Shown: piece by piece, positions 8,918-18,360 of the stretch
How the letters are laid out: every line of letters begins with the position of its first letter
Position numbering within the stretch: position 1 is the stretch's first letter
Assembly: GCA_900108205.1 (NCBI GenBank)
Contig: FNUU01000011.1
Location: 42,983 to 106,982, forward strand
Length of the DNA stretch: 64,000 nucleotides
Source of the DNA: Eubacterium ruminantium
Lineage (GTDB): Bacteria > Bacillota > Clostridia > Lachnospirales > Lachnospiraceae
Direction: 5' to 3'
Notes under the pieces: model-generated
What the model was told of the DNA's origin: nothing
The model's input: only the letters and a program-made list of their open reading frames with translations
Databases searched by the model: none
Made by a program: the position numbers and the translations under genes

Positions 8918-8946
8918 TTGACATAAGCCTCTAAATATGGTAAAAT
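8918..8946 (+). promoter_or_regulatory. sigma-A promoter of the GGDEF gene
   Basis: Consensus -35 TTGACA at 8918-8923, a 17-base spacer and -10 TAAAAT at 8941-8946. It lies directly after nadA, so the diguanylate cyclase is transcribed independently of the NAD operon. Confidence 0.85.
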
Positions 8947-9006
8947 ATAAATGGTGTTTTATTGTTGATCGTCTATATGATTTCGGGGGTTAAATACGGT
9001 TATTGT

Positions 9007-10062
9007 ATGTATAAAGAAGAACAATTATCTAAATATCCATATTTCAAAAAAGTACTTGAAAGTAAGGAATTAAACGGAGTTTTGGATTCGCTTACTGGTG
9101 TTGTTTTGCGGCCTTATATTATAGGCTTCATCAATTATCTGATCGAAACCGGGACTCCTTTTTCAGTTGCGATGCTGGATCTTGATAATTTTAAATTTAT
9201 AAATGATAATTATGGTCATAAGGTTGGAGACGGAGTACTCAGTGCTGTTTCAGATGATCTTATAAGTTATTATGATGATTGTGGTGTAGTAGGAAGATTC
9301 GGCGGAGATGAGTTTATACTTGTTAATCTCAGAGACGTAGAGTATGCCGATATTAAGATATTTTTCCAGACTATGTATTCTAACTATAATGTTATGAGAA
9401 AAAATATTAAGCTGGAGACCTGCAATCCATTTATTACAGGTACGATTGGTTGTGCTTCATTTCCTCATGATGCAGATAATTATGACGAACTGTTCCAGCT
9501 TATTGATAAGACTCTTTACAGAGGTAAGACCAAGGGACGTAACTGCTATATAATTTATCTTGAATCAAAGCATAAAAATCTGCAGATAAGGGAACTTGCC
9601 AAGCATGGTATGTATGAGAGTCTTCATAATCTTGTGGACAGATTTGAGATACGTGACAATACCGTGGATAAGCTGCGGGATATGTATAATGTTCTGGAAG
9701 AAGTTCTGAGGATCACAAATCTTTATTATGTCGACAGTAAAAATGTTGTACATGACATAATGGGAAAGGTGGATGAGGTTCCTGTATCTGATATATCTGC
9801 TGTAATGACTACAGATATGTTTAATACGAACTCGGTGGATATTATAAATGATCTCAGCCCGGAATTTTATGGTTTCCTCAAGAAAAATGAGATAGAAGCG
9901 TTACTTATCGTTCGTATCAGAGTAAATCATGATATATATGGCTACCTGATGTGCGCTGAACCGAGAAGTCTCAGAATATGGCAGGAGGATGAAGCGGCGC
10001 TCCTGTTCTTTGCCGCAAGATTGCTTGCAAGTTATATCCGGGAAACAGGTGATGGACTGTAG
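9007..10062 (+). CDS. diguanylate cyclase (GGDEF domain) with C-terminal GAF-like region
   Basis: Makes c-di-GMP from two GTP. The GGDEF domain occupies roughly the first 175 residues: DSLTGVVLRPYIIGFI, the metal-binding LDLDNFKFINDNYGH and an intact active site GRFGGDEFIL, ending at the typical DKTLYRGKTKGRN. The remaining 170 residues have no motif I can name; the pattern suggests a GAF-type sensor, which would be an unusual C-terminal position. No membrane segment or signal peptide is seen. The start is uncertain: ATG 9007 has only a weak ACGG site, and ATG 8977 or TTG 8962 are also in frame. Confidence 0.85.
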   Translation: MYKEEQLSKYPYFKKVLESKELNGVLDSLTGVVLRPYIIGFINYLIETGTPFSVAMLDLDNFKFINDNYGHKVGDGVLSAVSDDLISYYDDCGVVGRFGGDEFILVNLRDVEYADIKIFFQTMYSNYNVMRKNIKLETCNPFITGTIGCASFPHDADNYDELFQLIDKTLYRGKTKGRNCYIIYLESKHKNLQIRELAKHGMYESLHNLVDRFEIRDNTVDKLRDMYNVLEEVLRITNLYYVDSKNVVHDIMGKVDEVPVSDISAVMTTDMFNTNSVDIINDLSPEFYGFLKKNEIEALLIVRIRVNHDIYGYLMCAEPRSLRIWQEDEAALLFFAARLLASYIRETGDGL

Positions 10063-10150
10063 TCGAAATATGATATAACGGAATTAAAATATGATCTGAA
10101 CTATGATTTGAATGCAAATAGATCAAATATTTATGATAAGAGATGATATA

Positions 10151-10214
10151 AAAAGCCTCATGTATATGCTATGTATCCGGAATACCGGATATATATCATA
10201 TGCATGGGGCTTTT
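10151..10214 (+). terminator. bidirectional terminator between GGDEF gene and MATE gene
   Basis: A long imperfect stem pairs AAAAGCCTCATGTATATG and TATCCGG with CCGGATA and CATATGCATGGGGCTTTT around an AATA loop. A-rich on the left and T-rich on the right, it can stop both the rightward cyclase transcript and the leftward MATE transcript. Confidence 0.85.
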
Positions 10215-10284
10215 ACTTTATCCTGCATAGATGATTTTAAATACCACGATTAAATGTTTGCCTGCTCACACCGATGGCACGATT

Positions 10285-10304
10285 ACAAAAGCCTCGGAAT
10301 AGCC
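10285..10304 (+). repeat. dispersed 'GCCTCGGAATA' repeat, copy A (partial)
   Basis: ACAAAAGCCTCGGAATAGCC matches the 3' part of the 31-bp repeat found at 46966-46996 (opposite strand) and 52220-52250. Here only about 19 bases of the unit are shared. It lies just beyond the 3' end of the MATE gene. Confidence 0.65.
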
Positions 10305-10325
10305 AGGGAAAAAAACTCACTGCGT

Positions 10326-11786
10326 TCATGCTGGTTTTTCTTTAGATAAGATATATTGTTTTTTGTATTTTGGTACGACTATAAGGGCTGTAACAACAGC
10401 CATTACAGCAACTGAAATATTGCTGACCATCATAACAATTCCTACACTCCTGTCTCCGTAGGAGGTAAAATTCTGCAGGAACCAGAATACCGGTATTCTG
10501 AAGATGAATATTCTTGATACATTTAATACCATTGTCAGCTTGGTTTTGCCAAGGCCATAAAGCATGGCCATTACGGCAGCAAAGACGCCCAGAGGGACGC
10601 CGCCAACGGCCTCGTATTTATACACCAGAATGATCAGCTTCTGAAATTCCGGATCTCCTCCGTCAAAAAGGTGACTGAAAAAGTTGATATTTAATACGGT
10701 GATTCCGCAAATAACGGTACTCATAATAACATTTACAAGGACGGTCTTATAAAAGGCCTGAATGACTCGCTTATATTTGCCGGCGCCGAAATTCTGGCTG
10801 ATAATGGCAGAGGTTCCGTCCTGAAAACCGTTTTGCGGATTGGTTGTAATACCGCCCAGATTGTTTGATACACCCATGGCGCCTACCATCAGAGAGCCAT
10901 ATATATTACACATGGAATTGACAATGGTCTTTCCGGAGGCAAAAAGCATCTTTTCCAAAATGATAGGAATTGATGTTTTGATCATTGGAAGGTTAACGTT
11001 CTTATCCGTTGTGATGCAGTTCTTTGAAAAACCAAAAGCATTATCTCCCGAGATACTGTTCTTGAGAGCGAAGCAGAAGAGTATAAGCTGGGAAATGAGC
11101 GAAGCAACGGCTATCATTTCAAGTCCACAGTTGAATACATATACAAATACTGCTGTGAGAGAAAGCTTGGTGACTATAACGGTTAAATTAAGATATAGGA
11201 TCCTCCTGGAATATCCTCTGGCTCTTTCCACTGCAATATAAATATTGTTTAAGAAGGTGAATACCATAACGATCAGCTGAATTCTGAAGTAAGATACACC
11301 TGCCATAATAAGTTCGTGGGGGGTTCCTGCCAGCTTTAAAAAGATCTTTGCAAAAGGGAAAATGATCCCTACAAGAAGGAGGCCTATGATAAGACACAGG
11401 CTATAAATACTGCTGATCCTTTTTTTGACCATAACAAAATCTCCCTCGCCATATGCACGGCTGATCTGAATTCCGGCACCTGTTGCGAGACCTCCGCCGA
11501 TCGCAGTAAGGAGGAATTGCAGCTGGGCAAGGTAGGCCACAGCGGATACAGAAGTAGGACTGATGTGAGAAGCCATCATCGTATCAAGGATGGCAAAGAG
11601 CTGGTTAAGACTCTGGAACAAAGCGAGAGGTATGCCTATATAAAGTACGACTCTCAGCATTGAACCGTTTAAAATCTTTTCACGATAAAAAATATCCTTA
11701 TCAGTTAAATCAGCGTGGACATCTTCCTGCCCACGCTGTATATCATTCTTAATATTTAGTTTTTTATTGTTATGTTTTTCTTTCAT
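10326..11786 (-). CDS. MATE-family multidrug/sodium exporter
   Basis: Twelve-helix antiporter of the MATE (MatE/NorM-DinF) family; the substrate cannot be told. Hydrophobic segments and the repeated MATE landmarks (ILDTMMASHISPTSVSAVA near the N-terminus; GIQISRAYGEGD; ISQNFGAGKYKRV in the second half) are visible. The ATG at 11786 gives 486 residues, a normal length, but no good ribosome site precedes it; a TTG at 11813 overlaps the upstream stop (TGAATTG) and could allow translational coupling. The first 35 residues are hydrophilic and include a DNA hairpin (CAGCGTGG/CCACGCTG at 11711-11738). Probably co-transcribed with the small upstream gene. Confidence 0.88.
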   Translation of the reverse strand: MKEKHNNKKLNIKNDIQRGQEDVHADLTDKDIFYREKILNGSMLRVVLYIGIPLALFQSLNQLFAILDTMMASHISPTSVSAVAYLAQLQFLLTAIGGGLATGAGIQISRAYGEGDFVMVKKRISSIYSLCLIIGLLLVGIIFPFAKIFLKLAGTPHELIMAGVSYFRIQLIVMVFTFLNNIYIAVERARGYSRRILYLNLTVIVTKLSLTAVFVYVFNCGLEMIAVASLISQLILFCFALKNSISGDNAFGFSKNCITTDKNVNLPMIKTSIPIILEKMLFASGKTIVNSMCNIYGSLMVGAMGVSNNLGGITTNPQNGFQDGTSAIISQNFGAGKYKRVIQAFYKTVLVNVIMSTVICGITVLNINFFSHLFDGGDPEFQKLIILVYKYEAVGGVPLGVFAAVMAMLYGLGKTKLTMVLNVSRIFIFRIPVFWFLQNFTSYGDRSVGIVMMVSNISVAVMAVVTALIVVPKYKKQYILSKEKPA

Positions 11787-11814
11787 ATAAACCAAATTTG
11801 AATAATAAAGCAAT

Positions 11815-12060
11815 TCAATATTTTGGTATCATGCTCGTATACTGGAAATATTCTTCCTTGCCCGATCCATCAGCCTTTGTAACAGTTATTGTTGTGTCCG
11901 GAAATTTACGCATCTCCATGGCGCTGCATTTTTTTAGCTTTACTTTATATAAGTTGTGCATCATCTCGTCCACAAATTCCTGAGCTGCATCTTTGGCGTG
12001 TTTAGCATCAATTACCATTGAAGTGCTTGTAGATCTGCAGTTAAATCTTGTGTACCCCAT
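11815..12060 (-). CDS. small conserved-looking protein of unknown function
   Basis: 81 residues, no recognisable domain, no signal peptide. It reads as a soluble alpha/beta miniprotein: an N-terminal strand (GYTRFNCRSTSTSMVID), a helix (AKDAAQEFVDEMMHNLY) and a charged C-terminal half. An excellent AGAGGAGG site seven bases before the ATG argues that it is translated. Its stop nearly touches the MATE gene on the same strand. I do not assign a function. Confidence 0.75.
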   Translation of the reverse strand: MGYTRFNCRSTSTSMVIDAKHAKDAAQEFVDEMMHNLYKVKLKKCSAMEMRKFPDTTITVTKADGSGKEEYFQYTSMIPKY

Positions 12061-12298
12061 AATTATGCCTCCTCTAACATCATTTAATAAGCTGCTTTAA
12101 GCATTAACTGATGCATGATACACTAGCCTACTGATATTGATTGTCAAGGTATCGTCAAATTCAATAAACTATAGCATCTTTTTTATATAATATACATAAA
12201 ATGGGGTTAAATTCAATATTAAATTTTTGTAAACTTAATAAAACACACAAGAAATAACGTAAATGTGTGAATTGTTAACAAAAAAAATTGTGCATAAA
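12061..12298 (-). promoter_or_regulatory. intergenic region with possible leftward promoter
   Basis: No coding sequence. Reading leftward, TTGACA (complement of 12142-12147) is followed after 16-18 bases by a poor -10 (TAGTGT/GTGTAT), which would serve the small gene and the MATE gene. The right part is very AT-rich and lies past the end of uxaA; I see no convincing terminator stem for uxaA in it. Confidence 0.4.
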
Positions 12299-13777
12299 TT
12301 ATAAAACAACGCCGTCTTTGAAGATTGAAATCTCTCTGTAACCTTTTTCTTCGGTTTTTGTTTTCTTGCCACTGGCTATCTCCATTACAAAATCCAGGAG
12401 TCTTTCACCTGCATCATCAAGAGGTTCGCCTTCAGCAACTGTTCCGGCATTGAAATCTATCCAGCTGCTTTTGTTCTCATAGAGAGGCGTGTTGGTAGAT
12501 ATTTTTACAGTTGGTGCAGGAGCTCCGAATGGAGTTCCGCGTCCGGTTGTAAAAAGTATCATATGCGCACCGGCAGCGGTAAGGTCTGTTGCGCTGACAA
12601 GATCATTTCCAGGTCCTGACAGAAGGCTGAGACCTTTCTTTTTAAGAGGGGCTGCGTAAGGAAGAACGTCAATTATCTGAGAGGTTCCGCCCTTCTGAAC
12701 GCAGCCGGAGGATTTATCTTCCAGAGTGGTTATGCCGCCGGCTTTATTTCCCGGACTCGGATTCTCGTAGACAACCTGTCCGTGAGAAACAAAGTAATCC
12801 TTGAAATCATTAACCATAGCGACAGCCTTGTTAAATACTTCTTCGTCCTTGCAGCGGTCAAAGAGGATAGACTCGGCACCAAACATTTCCGGTACTTCCG
12901 TAAGGATTGTTGAGCCTCCGAGAGCTACAAGTTTATCTGAGAATCTTCCTACGGTCGGATTGGCTGTGATTCCTGAAAGTCCGTCTGAACCACCGCACTT
13001 CATACCGACAATAAGCTCGCTGGCAGGGAGCTCTTCACGGGTGAATTTTGAAGCATATTCTGCAAGTTCTGTAAGGATTTTTCTGCCTTCGGTAAGCTCA
13101 TCCGATACATTTTGACATATAAGGAATTTTACTCTGTTATCGTCCCATTCACCCAGGGCTTCCTGGAATTGTGATAAAGTAAGATTCTCGCAGCCGAGAC
13201 CAAGTACAAGCACAGCACCTGCATTTGGATGCTTTACAAGTGAAGTAAGAACCTTCTTTGTCTGCTCATGATCGCCGCCCAGCTGGCTGCAGCCAAATGG
13301 ATGAGGGAAGGTATAAAGACCATCGATGCTTCCCTTTACAAGATCCTGATTCTCCTGAACCAGCTTTCCTGCTATGGAATTTACGCAACCAACGGTTGGG
13401 ATGATCCAAATTTCATTTCTTATTCCGACACTTCCGTCTGCACGCTTATAGCCCATGAAGCTGCGTTCCTTTACTTCAGGAAGTGGAAATACTTTATGAT
13501 TATATGTGTAGCTTCCGTTTTCTGAGAGATTGGTGTGTGCATTATGGGTATGTACCCACTGGCCGACAGAAATGTCAGAGCTTGCTTTGGCTATAACATT
13601 TCCGTATTTTATGATCTCACCCTCGGCAGGAATTGCCTTAAGGGCAATCTTATGACCTCTTGCGACAGGTTCGGCGGCAATAACCGATATGCCGCCAACC
13701 TGTAATTCTTCACCTTTTTCAATATCTTCCAGAGCAACTGCTACGTTATCTGATGGACTGATCTGAATAAGTTTCAT
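12299..13777 (-). CDS. uxaA: altronate dehydratase
   Basis: Dehydrates D-altronate to KDG, joining the galacturonate branch to kdgK/kdgA. 492 residues, the family length. The N-terminal SAF-like domain (residues 1-90, ending in QWVHTHNAHTNL) and the large C-terminal UxaA domain are both present, with landmarks GCVNSIAGKL, FPHPFGCSQLGGDHEQT, GMKCGGSDGLSGITANP and TTGRGTPFGAPAPT. The conserved cysteines and histidines probably bind iron. Third gene of the uxaC-uxaB-uxaA unit, 17 bases after uxaB, with an AAAGGATAA ribosome site. Confidence 0.95.
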   Translation of the reverse strand: MKLIQISPSDNVAVALEDIEKGEELQVGGISVIAAEPVARGHKIALKAIPAEGEIIKYGNVIAKASSDISVGQWVHTHNAHTNLSENGSYTYNHKVFPLPEVKERSFMGYKRADGSVGIRNEIWIIPTVGCVNSIAGKLVQENQDLVKGSIDGLYTFPHPFGCSQLGGDHEQTKKVLTSLVKHPNAGAVLVLGLGCENLTLSQFQEALGEWDDNRVKFLICQNVSDELTEGRKILTELAEYASKFTREELPASELIVGMKCGGSDGLSGITANPTVGRFSDKLVALGGSTILTEVPEMFGAESILFDRCKDEEVFNKAVAMVNDFKDYFVSHGQVVYENPSPGNKAGGITTLEDKSSGCVQKGGTSQIIDVLPYAAPLKKKGLSLLSGPGNDLVSATDLTAAGAHMILFTTGRGTPFGAPAPTVKISTNTPLYENKSSWIDFNAGTVAEGEPLDDAGERLLDFVMEIASGKKTKTEEKGYREISIFKDGVVL

Positions 13778-13794
13778 AAAGAAATTATCCTTTC

Positions 13795-15276
13795 TTATTT
13801 CTGGATTTCACGCATTGCCTCGTACATGCCTTTTTCGTGGATCATCTCGAGGTATTTCAGTACAGCTTCTTCAAAACCATCAAGGGAAGAAAGGGAAGTG
13901 TCCCACATCTTCTCGTTGTTAACAACTGCAGCAACGATATCTGCATCGCTGTCATCCTTGTGATCATAGAAGAAATCAAGTACCCACTGATCATCGTGAA
14001 TTTCATAGGTGTTATCATTTCTCTTTGCTATAAGACATCCTTCACCCTTCTCTGTTCCTCTGTGATAGAAGTCGATATATGCTGCGAATGAGAATGTCAT
14101 GCATTTTGCAAGCTTTCCGCCGTTACGCTTAGAGTACTCAAGGAGAGAAGGCATACATCTTGCTTTCCATTTTGAAGTAGAGTTAAGTGAGATTGAAAGC
14201 AGCTGATGATCAACAAATGGATTTGCAAATCTCTCTGTAACGTCTGAAGCAAACTGCATAAGGTTATCAGCCGGAAGATCCAGTGTAGGGATAACCTCAT
14301 CGTAAATAGTTTTGTTCATGAAGCCATGGATGACTTCATCCTTCATGCAGTCACGGACAATATCCTTGCCTGCAAGATAAGCAGCCATGATAAATGAAGT
14401 ATGAGCACCGTTGAGGATACGAACCTTACGCTGCTTATAAGGTGTTACGTCGTCAACTACTATGATTGGAAGACCTGCCTTCTCAAAAGGAAGCTCCTTT
14501 TTGATCTCTTCAGGACCTTCGATAACCCAGAAACCGAATACTTCTCCGGTGTCGATAAGGTTGTCCTTATAGCCGAGTTCTTCACATATCTGGTCTACTT
14601 CATTTCTTGGGTATCCCGGAACGATACGGTCTACAAGGGTTGAACAGAAGTAGTTTTCTGAATCTACCCAAAGACGGAAATCATTTTCCAGGTGCCACTG
14701 GTCTATATACTGGTGAACGCACTTTCTCAGCTCGTCACCGTTATGGTCGATAAGTTCGCATGAAAGGATAATGAATCCCGGAAGCTTATTCTGATATCTC
14801 TTATAGAGAAATGCAGTAAGCTTTGCAGGGAAGCTTGATGGTGGTGCATCATCCTTCTGGCATGTTGAATCATAAGTGATTCCTGCTTCTGTTGTGTTTG
14901 AAACAATAAATCTGAGTGACTTGTTTGATGCACATTCGAGAAGTGCATTATAGTCTTCGTATGGATTGATACATCTTGAAAGGGCAGAGATAACACGCTT
15001 TTTATTTACCTTCTGACCATTTTCGGAACCACGGAGGAAGAGAGTGTAAAGTCCTTCCTGTTCATTTATAAGTTTACTGAGACCGCCGCCGATTGGCTGT
15101 GTAACTACTACTTTTCCGTTAAAGCCGCTTTTTTCGTTCATTTCATCAAAGAAATAATCAACAAATGCTCTGAGGAAATTACCTTCTCCGAACTGGAGAA
15201 CCTTTTCAGGCGCGTCTTTAAGAATATATCCATCATATTTTACTTCTTCTAATGTAGCGTAATTCAGTGTATTCAT
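13795..15276 (-). CDS. uxaB: tagaturonate reductase (altronate oxidoreductase)
   Basis: NADH-dependent reduction of D-tagaturonate to D-altronate. It belongs to the mannitol dehydrogenase-like long-chain family: an N-terminal nucleotide-binding region with LQFGEGNFLRAFVDYFFDEM and VTQPIGGG, the central strand NTTEAGI, and the catalytic helix region KVRILNGAHTSF. The 493 residues match UxaB. It lies between uxaC and uxaA on the same strand. The neighbourhood separates it from the related UxuB, since mannonate genes are absent. Confidence 0.94.
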   Translation of the reverse strand: MNTLNYATLEEVKYDGYILKDAPEKVLQFGEGNFLRAFVDYFFDEMNEKSGFNGKVVVTQPIGGGLSKLINEQEGLYTLFLRGSENGQKVNKKRVISALSRCINPYEDYNALLECASNKSLRFIVSNTTEAGITYDSTCQKDDAPPSSFPAKLTAFLYKRYQNKLPGFIILSCELIDHNGDELRKCVHQYIDQWHLENDFRLWVDSENYFCSTLVDRIVPGYPRNEVDQICEELGYKDNLIDTGEVFGFWVIEGPEEIKKELPFEKAGLPIIVVDDVTPYKQRKVRILNGAHTSFIMAAYLAGKDIVRDCMKDEVIHGFMNKTIYDEVIPTLDLPADNLMQFASDVTERFANPFVDHQLLSISLNSTSKWKARCMPSLLEYSKRNGGKLAKCMTFSFAAYIDFYHRGTEKGEGCLIAKRNDNTYEIHDDQWVLDFFYDHKDDSDADIVAAVVNNEKMWDTSLSSLDGFEEAVLKYLEMIHEKGMYEAMREIQK

Positions 15277-15350
15277 AAGAAAACCTCTCTTTATCTTATT
15301 GTTGTTCGTTCATACCGGACGAATACTCCGGGTATGAATCTTCGGAATGA

Positions 15351-16790
15351 TTATTTGTCTATGCAGAAGTATCTTGCTGCATTATTAAAGCTTATGCCTT
15401 CAACAATTTTCTTCAGAGACGATTCATTATCAGGATACTCTCCGTCTTCAACCCACTTTCCTATAAGGTTGCACATAATACGACGGAAATAGTCATGTCT
15501 GGTATATGAAAGGAATGAACGTGAATCTGTAAGCATTCCTACGAAATTGCCGAGGAGTCCGAGATTTGCGAGTGAACGCATCTGCTCCTCCATGCCGTCT
15601 CTGGTATCAAGGAACCACCATGCAGCACCCATCTGAATCTTTGATGGAACTTCAGCAGACTGGAAGGCGCCCATGCATGTACCGATAAGGTTGAAATCGT
15701 TATGGTCAAGAGAGAAGATAATAGTCTTCGGAAGCTCTTCTGTCTTATCGAGCTCTGAAAGAAGCATTGCAAGCTGATCACCACAGCTGCTCTTTGCGAT
15801 CATATCAAATCCTGTATCAGGACCTTCAAGTTTGAACATTCTCTCATTTACGTTTCTTGTGCATGAATAGTGGATTTCCATTACAATATTTTCTTTGTGA
15901 TATTTGCGGGCAAGATGAAGCAGAATGGTAGTCTGATATTTTTCTACCTCTTCGTCTGAGAGGGAGTCTCCGCGGAGAGACTTTGCGAAGATTTCGTTTG
16001 CTTCTTCAATACTGCAAAGTTTGAATGGAACATAGTCAATACCGTGGTCAGACGCGCGGCAGCCATGCTTCTTGAAAAAGTCAATTCTTTCATCGAGCGC
16101 TGCCATAACGTCTTCTGCGGTATTCAGGCTGTCCTTGCCAACAGAATGAGCAAGAGCTTCAATGTATTCTTTGAAGCCTGCCTTGCTGATGTTGATTGCT
16201 TTATCAGGTCTGAAGGATGGACAAACCATAAAATCAATGTCAGGATCTGCAGCTATTTTCTCATGCCATTCCAAGGTATCCACAGGATCATCTGTTGTTC
16301 CTATGTACTTAACATTTGACTGCCTGATAATGCCTCTTACTGAAAGAGAGGGATCAGTACGGAGCATTTCATTTGCCTTGTCCCAAATGCTTTTTGCGTT
16401 CTCGGCTGTAAGCGGTTCGGTTATGCCGAAATACTTCTTAAGCTCGAGATTGCACCAATGATACATTGGATTGCCGATAGCCATTTCAAGGGCTTCTGCA
16501 AATCTGACAAATTTATCATAAGGATCGGCACCACCGGTAACCTGATCCTCAGGAACTGCGTTAGAGCGCATTACACGCCATTTATAATGATCTCCGAAAT
16601 AGCTTCCGTCAGCGTTGCGGCCGCCGAGCCATACTTCTGCAAGATTATTATAACGTCTGTCCTCATAGATCTCCTTTGGAGAAATATGACAGTGATAATC
16701 TATAAGAGGCATAGCCTCTGCATAGTTGTGGAAAAGCTTCTTAGCTGTTTCGTTATTTAACATGAAATCTTCATTCATAAATGAACTCAT
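15351..16790 (-). CDS. uxaC: uronate isomerase (galacturonate/glucuronate)
   Basis: Isomerises D-galacturonate to D-tagaturonate, first step of the branch. A TIM-barrel amidohydrolase-like enzyme of 479 residues, the usual size. The metal-site motif DYHCHISPKEI is at residues 31-41, with EIHYSCTRNVN and the C-terminal TDSRSFLSYTRHDYFRRI also visible. A GGGAGGT site eight bases upstream fixes the ATG at 16790. First gene of the leftward uxaCBA unit; its promoter carries a palindromic operator (see 16917-16962). Confidence 0.96.
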   Translation of the reverse strand: MSSFMNEDFMLNNETAKKLFHNYAEAMPLIDYHCHISPKEIYEDRRYNNLAEVWLGGRNADGSYFGDHYKWRVMRSNAVPEDQVTGGADPYDKFVRFAEALEMAIGNPMYHWCNLELKKYFGITEPLTAENAKSIWDKANEMLRTDPSLSVRGIIRQSNVKYIGTTDDPVDTLEWHEKIAADPDIDFMVCPSFRPDKAINISKAGFKEYIEALAHSVGKDSLNTAEDVMAALDERIDFFKKHGCRASDHGIDYVPFKLCSIEEANEIFAKSLRGDSLSDEEVEKYQTTILLHLARKYHKENIVMEIHYSCTRNVNERMFKLEGPDTGFDMIAKSSCGDQLAMLLSELDKTEELPKTIIFSLDHNDFNLIGTCMGAFQSAEVPSKIQMGAAWWFLDTRDGMEEQMRSLANLGLLGNFVGMLTDSRSFLSYTRHDYFRRIMCNLIGKWVEDGEYPDNESSLKKIVEGISFNNAARYFCIDK

Positions 16791-16916
16791 TACAAGTGAC
16801 CTCCCTATATGTGATAAATAAATATTTGTGTGGTTTAAAGTACCTTTTAAGCGTGACTTACAAACGAATGCGGTTACAAAAAAGCACGTATTTGCGTGAA
16901 AAATGCCGCTTGTAGG

Positions 16917-16962
16917 TGTAAGCGCTTACATTATTTGTATCACGTGTGATTGAACTTGTCAA
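16917..16962 (-). promoter_or_regulatory. uxaCBA promoter with cre-type palindrome at the transcription start
   Basis: Leftward promoter: TTGACA (complement of 16957-16962), 17 bases, TACAAA (complement of 16934-16939). The expected start point falls on or beside TGTAAGCGCTTACA at 16917-16930, a perfect 14-base palindrome fitting the CcpA/LacI-family cre pattern TGWAANCGNTNWCA at every fixed position. A bound repressor would block initiation or early elongation. A second perfect match occurs upstream of the ABC importer at 19573-19586. Confidence 0.85.
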
Positions 16963-17332
16963 GGGTTAAGTTATGAAAATTTACATTTTTTATTTCTGAA
17001 AGTTTTTTCATGCCATGCTTTTGGGCTTGACTTTGTCGGGGGAGAATCTGTATTTTATTAATTAGATGGTTTTTGAAATTATGAGACTGTCGCAGTTGAC
17101 GGAACAATTCGTATCAATCTTTGTATATCATAATAATGGCAGAAGGTTCGGATTCGAACTGTATCTGCATAGACGAGGGGTGAACCCGGAGCCTGTGAAA
17201 CATGTATTGTTTGCGGAATTGAGGGTGTAAGGGTTTTCAGACGGAAACCGTAATGCTGTCTGCTCCCGGACTTTTGGAATCGTGCTATCGGTGAAGAGAC
17301 AGGTATTCAATCTCTTTATTTAAGAACAGTTT
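16963..17332. other. gene-poor stretch, one weak 49-codon frame
   Basis: No convincing gene. A 49-codon rightward frame at 17081-17230 (starting MRLSQLTEQFVSIFVYHNNG) has no ribosome site, and a short leftward frame at 17128-17310 is equally unsupported. The text GGTTCGGATTCGAAC near 17145 resembles a tRNA T-arm but the rest of a tRNA is absent. It may be decayed coding DNA. Confidence 0.4.
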
Positions 17333-17433
17333 TACCAGGCATGACAGAGTAGATGGAGAACATCTATACCAGGTATGACAGAGTATGTGAAATCAGAAAA
17401 ATAACCATATGATGTGAAATCAGAAAAATAACC
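17333..17433. repeat. two adjacent tandem duplications before the pectinesterase gene
   Basis: TACCAGGYATGACAGAGTA occurs at 17333-17351 and 17367-17385 (period 34). It abuts a second duplication of a 22-base unit beginning ATGTGAAATCAGAAAAATA at 17385-17406 and 17412-17433 (period 27). Both lie in the region where the pectinesterase promoter should be, and no clear -35/-10 pair is seen there. Confidence 0.85.
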
Positions 17434-17481
17434 GTATGGGCGTGATAAATATATAGAATAAGAAAAAAAATGGAGGACGTC

Positions 17482-18285
17482 ATGACAAGTGATAAAATAT
17501 TCGCCGGTGGGGGATATAGAGTAATTGATGAAAGAAAAGTGATCAGTGAGGATAATGTTCATATAAATAATAAATATTATACAGGAGCCGTTGGAGCGTA
17601 TCAGCTTCATCCGGACGGAAGACCGTATCATACCTTCAGAACCTCGACACTTCTGGTGGACGGAAATGATGTCAATTTTGAAAACTGCATTTTTGAGAAT
17701 ACGGTGGGAACAGGGGAAAAGTTCGGGCAGGCTATAGCTTTGTATCTGGATGGCGACAGGATCAGTCTTACGGATTGCGAGATAAGAGGTTTTCAGGACA
17801 GCCTTTTTCTGGCGCCCCTTCCTCCGAAGGAATATGAGAAGGATGGTTTCCTGGGACCGAAACAGTTCACACCGAGAACCATGAGAGAATATCATTTTAA
17901 AAGGTGCAGGATCATGGGAAGTGTGGATTTTATATTTGGTGGTGCGGCGGCTGTATTTGAAGAATGCGAATTCATTAATGTAGAAAGCGGATTTGTATTT
18001 GCTCCATGCACGCCTGAAGGAGAGAAGGAGGGCTTCACTGCGATCAACTGTCGGTTTACTCATACCGAAAATGTTGAAAAGGGAAGCTGCTACATAGCAA
18101 GGCCATGGAGAGAGTTTGCAAGAGTTAAACTGGTTGACTGCTATCTGGATGATCATATTGCGCCGAAAGGCTGGGACGACTGGGGAAAGACCGGGGCGAG
18201 AGAAACTGTCTGCTTTGAAGAATATGGGTCGTATGGGCCTGGAGCGGATAATGCATCAAGACCTGACTGGGTAAGATGCGGGTGA
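17482..18285 (+). CDS. pectinesterase, carbohydrate esterase family 8, no signal peptide
   Basis: Removes methyl esters from galacturonate units. A right-handed beta-helix enzyme of 267 residues, shorter than secreted pectinesterases because the signal and N-terminal part are missing. The active-site set is visible: Gln105-Asp106 (GFQDSLFL), the nucleophile Asp149 in GSVDFIFGG, and Arg207/Trp209 in RPWREF. I chose ATG 17482, five bases after GGAGG; an ATG at 17470 overlaps that site. A cytoplasmic location is inferred, so it should act on imported oligogalacturonides. It converges on the AraC gene. Confidence 0.9.
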   Translation: MTSDKIFAGGGYRVIDERKVISEDNVHINNKYYTGAVGAYQLHPDGRPYHTFRTSTLLVDGNDVNFENCIFENTVGTGEKFGQAIALYLDGDRISLTDCEIRGFQDSLFLAPLPPKEYEKDGFLGPKQFTPRTMREYHFKRCRIMGSVDFIFGGAAAVFEECEFINVESGFVFAPCTPEGEKEGFTAINCRFTHTENVEKGSCYIARPWREFARVKLVDCYLDDHIAPKGWDDWGKTGARETVCFEEYGSYGPGADNASRPDWVRCG

Positions 18286-18360
18286 TCCTTATCGTGAAGC
18301 TGTTCCGGAACGCATAATAAGATTGAACTGCCGGATATTTCTCTTATGAATGAATACAGA

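Noticed and set aside
17128..17310. tRNA-like T-arm text (GGTTCGGATTCGAAC) and short frames in the gap
   Set aside because: No acceptor or anticodon stem can be formed around it, and the frames lack start signals.
17332..18156. Long leftward open frame of 274 codons opposite the pectinesterase
   Set aside because: It is the antisense shadow of a gene with complete CE8 active-site motifs, and its own sequence is low in protein character with no ribosome site.
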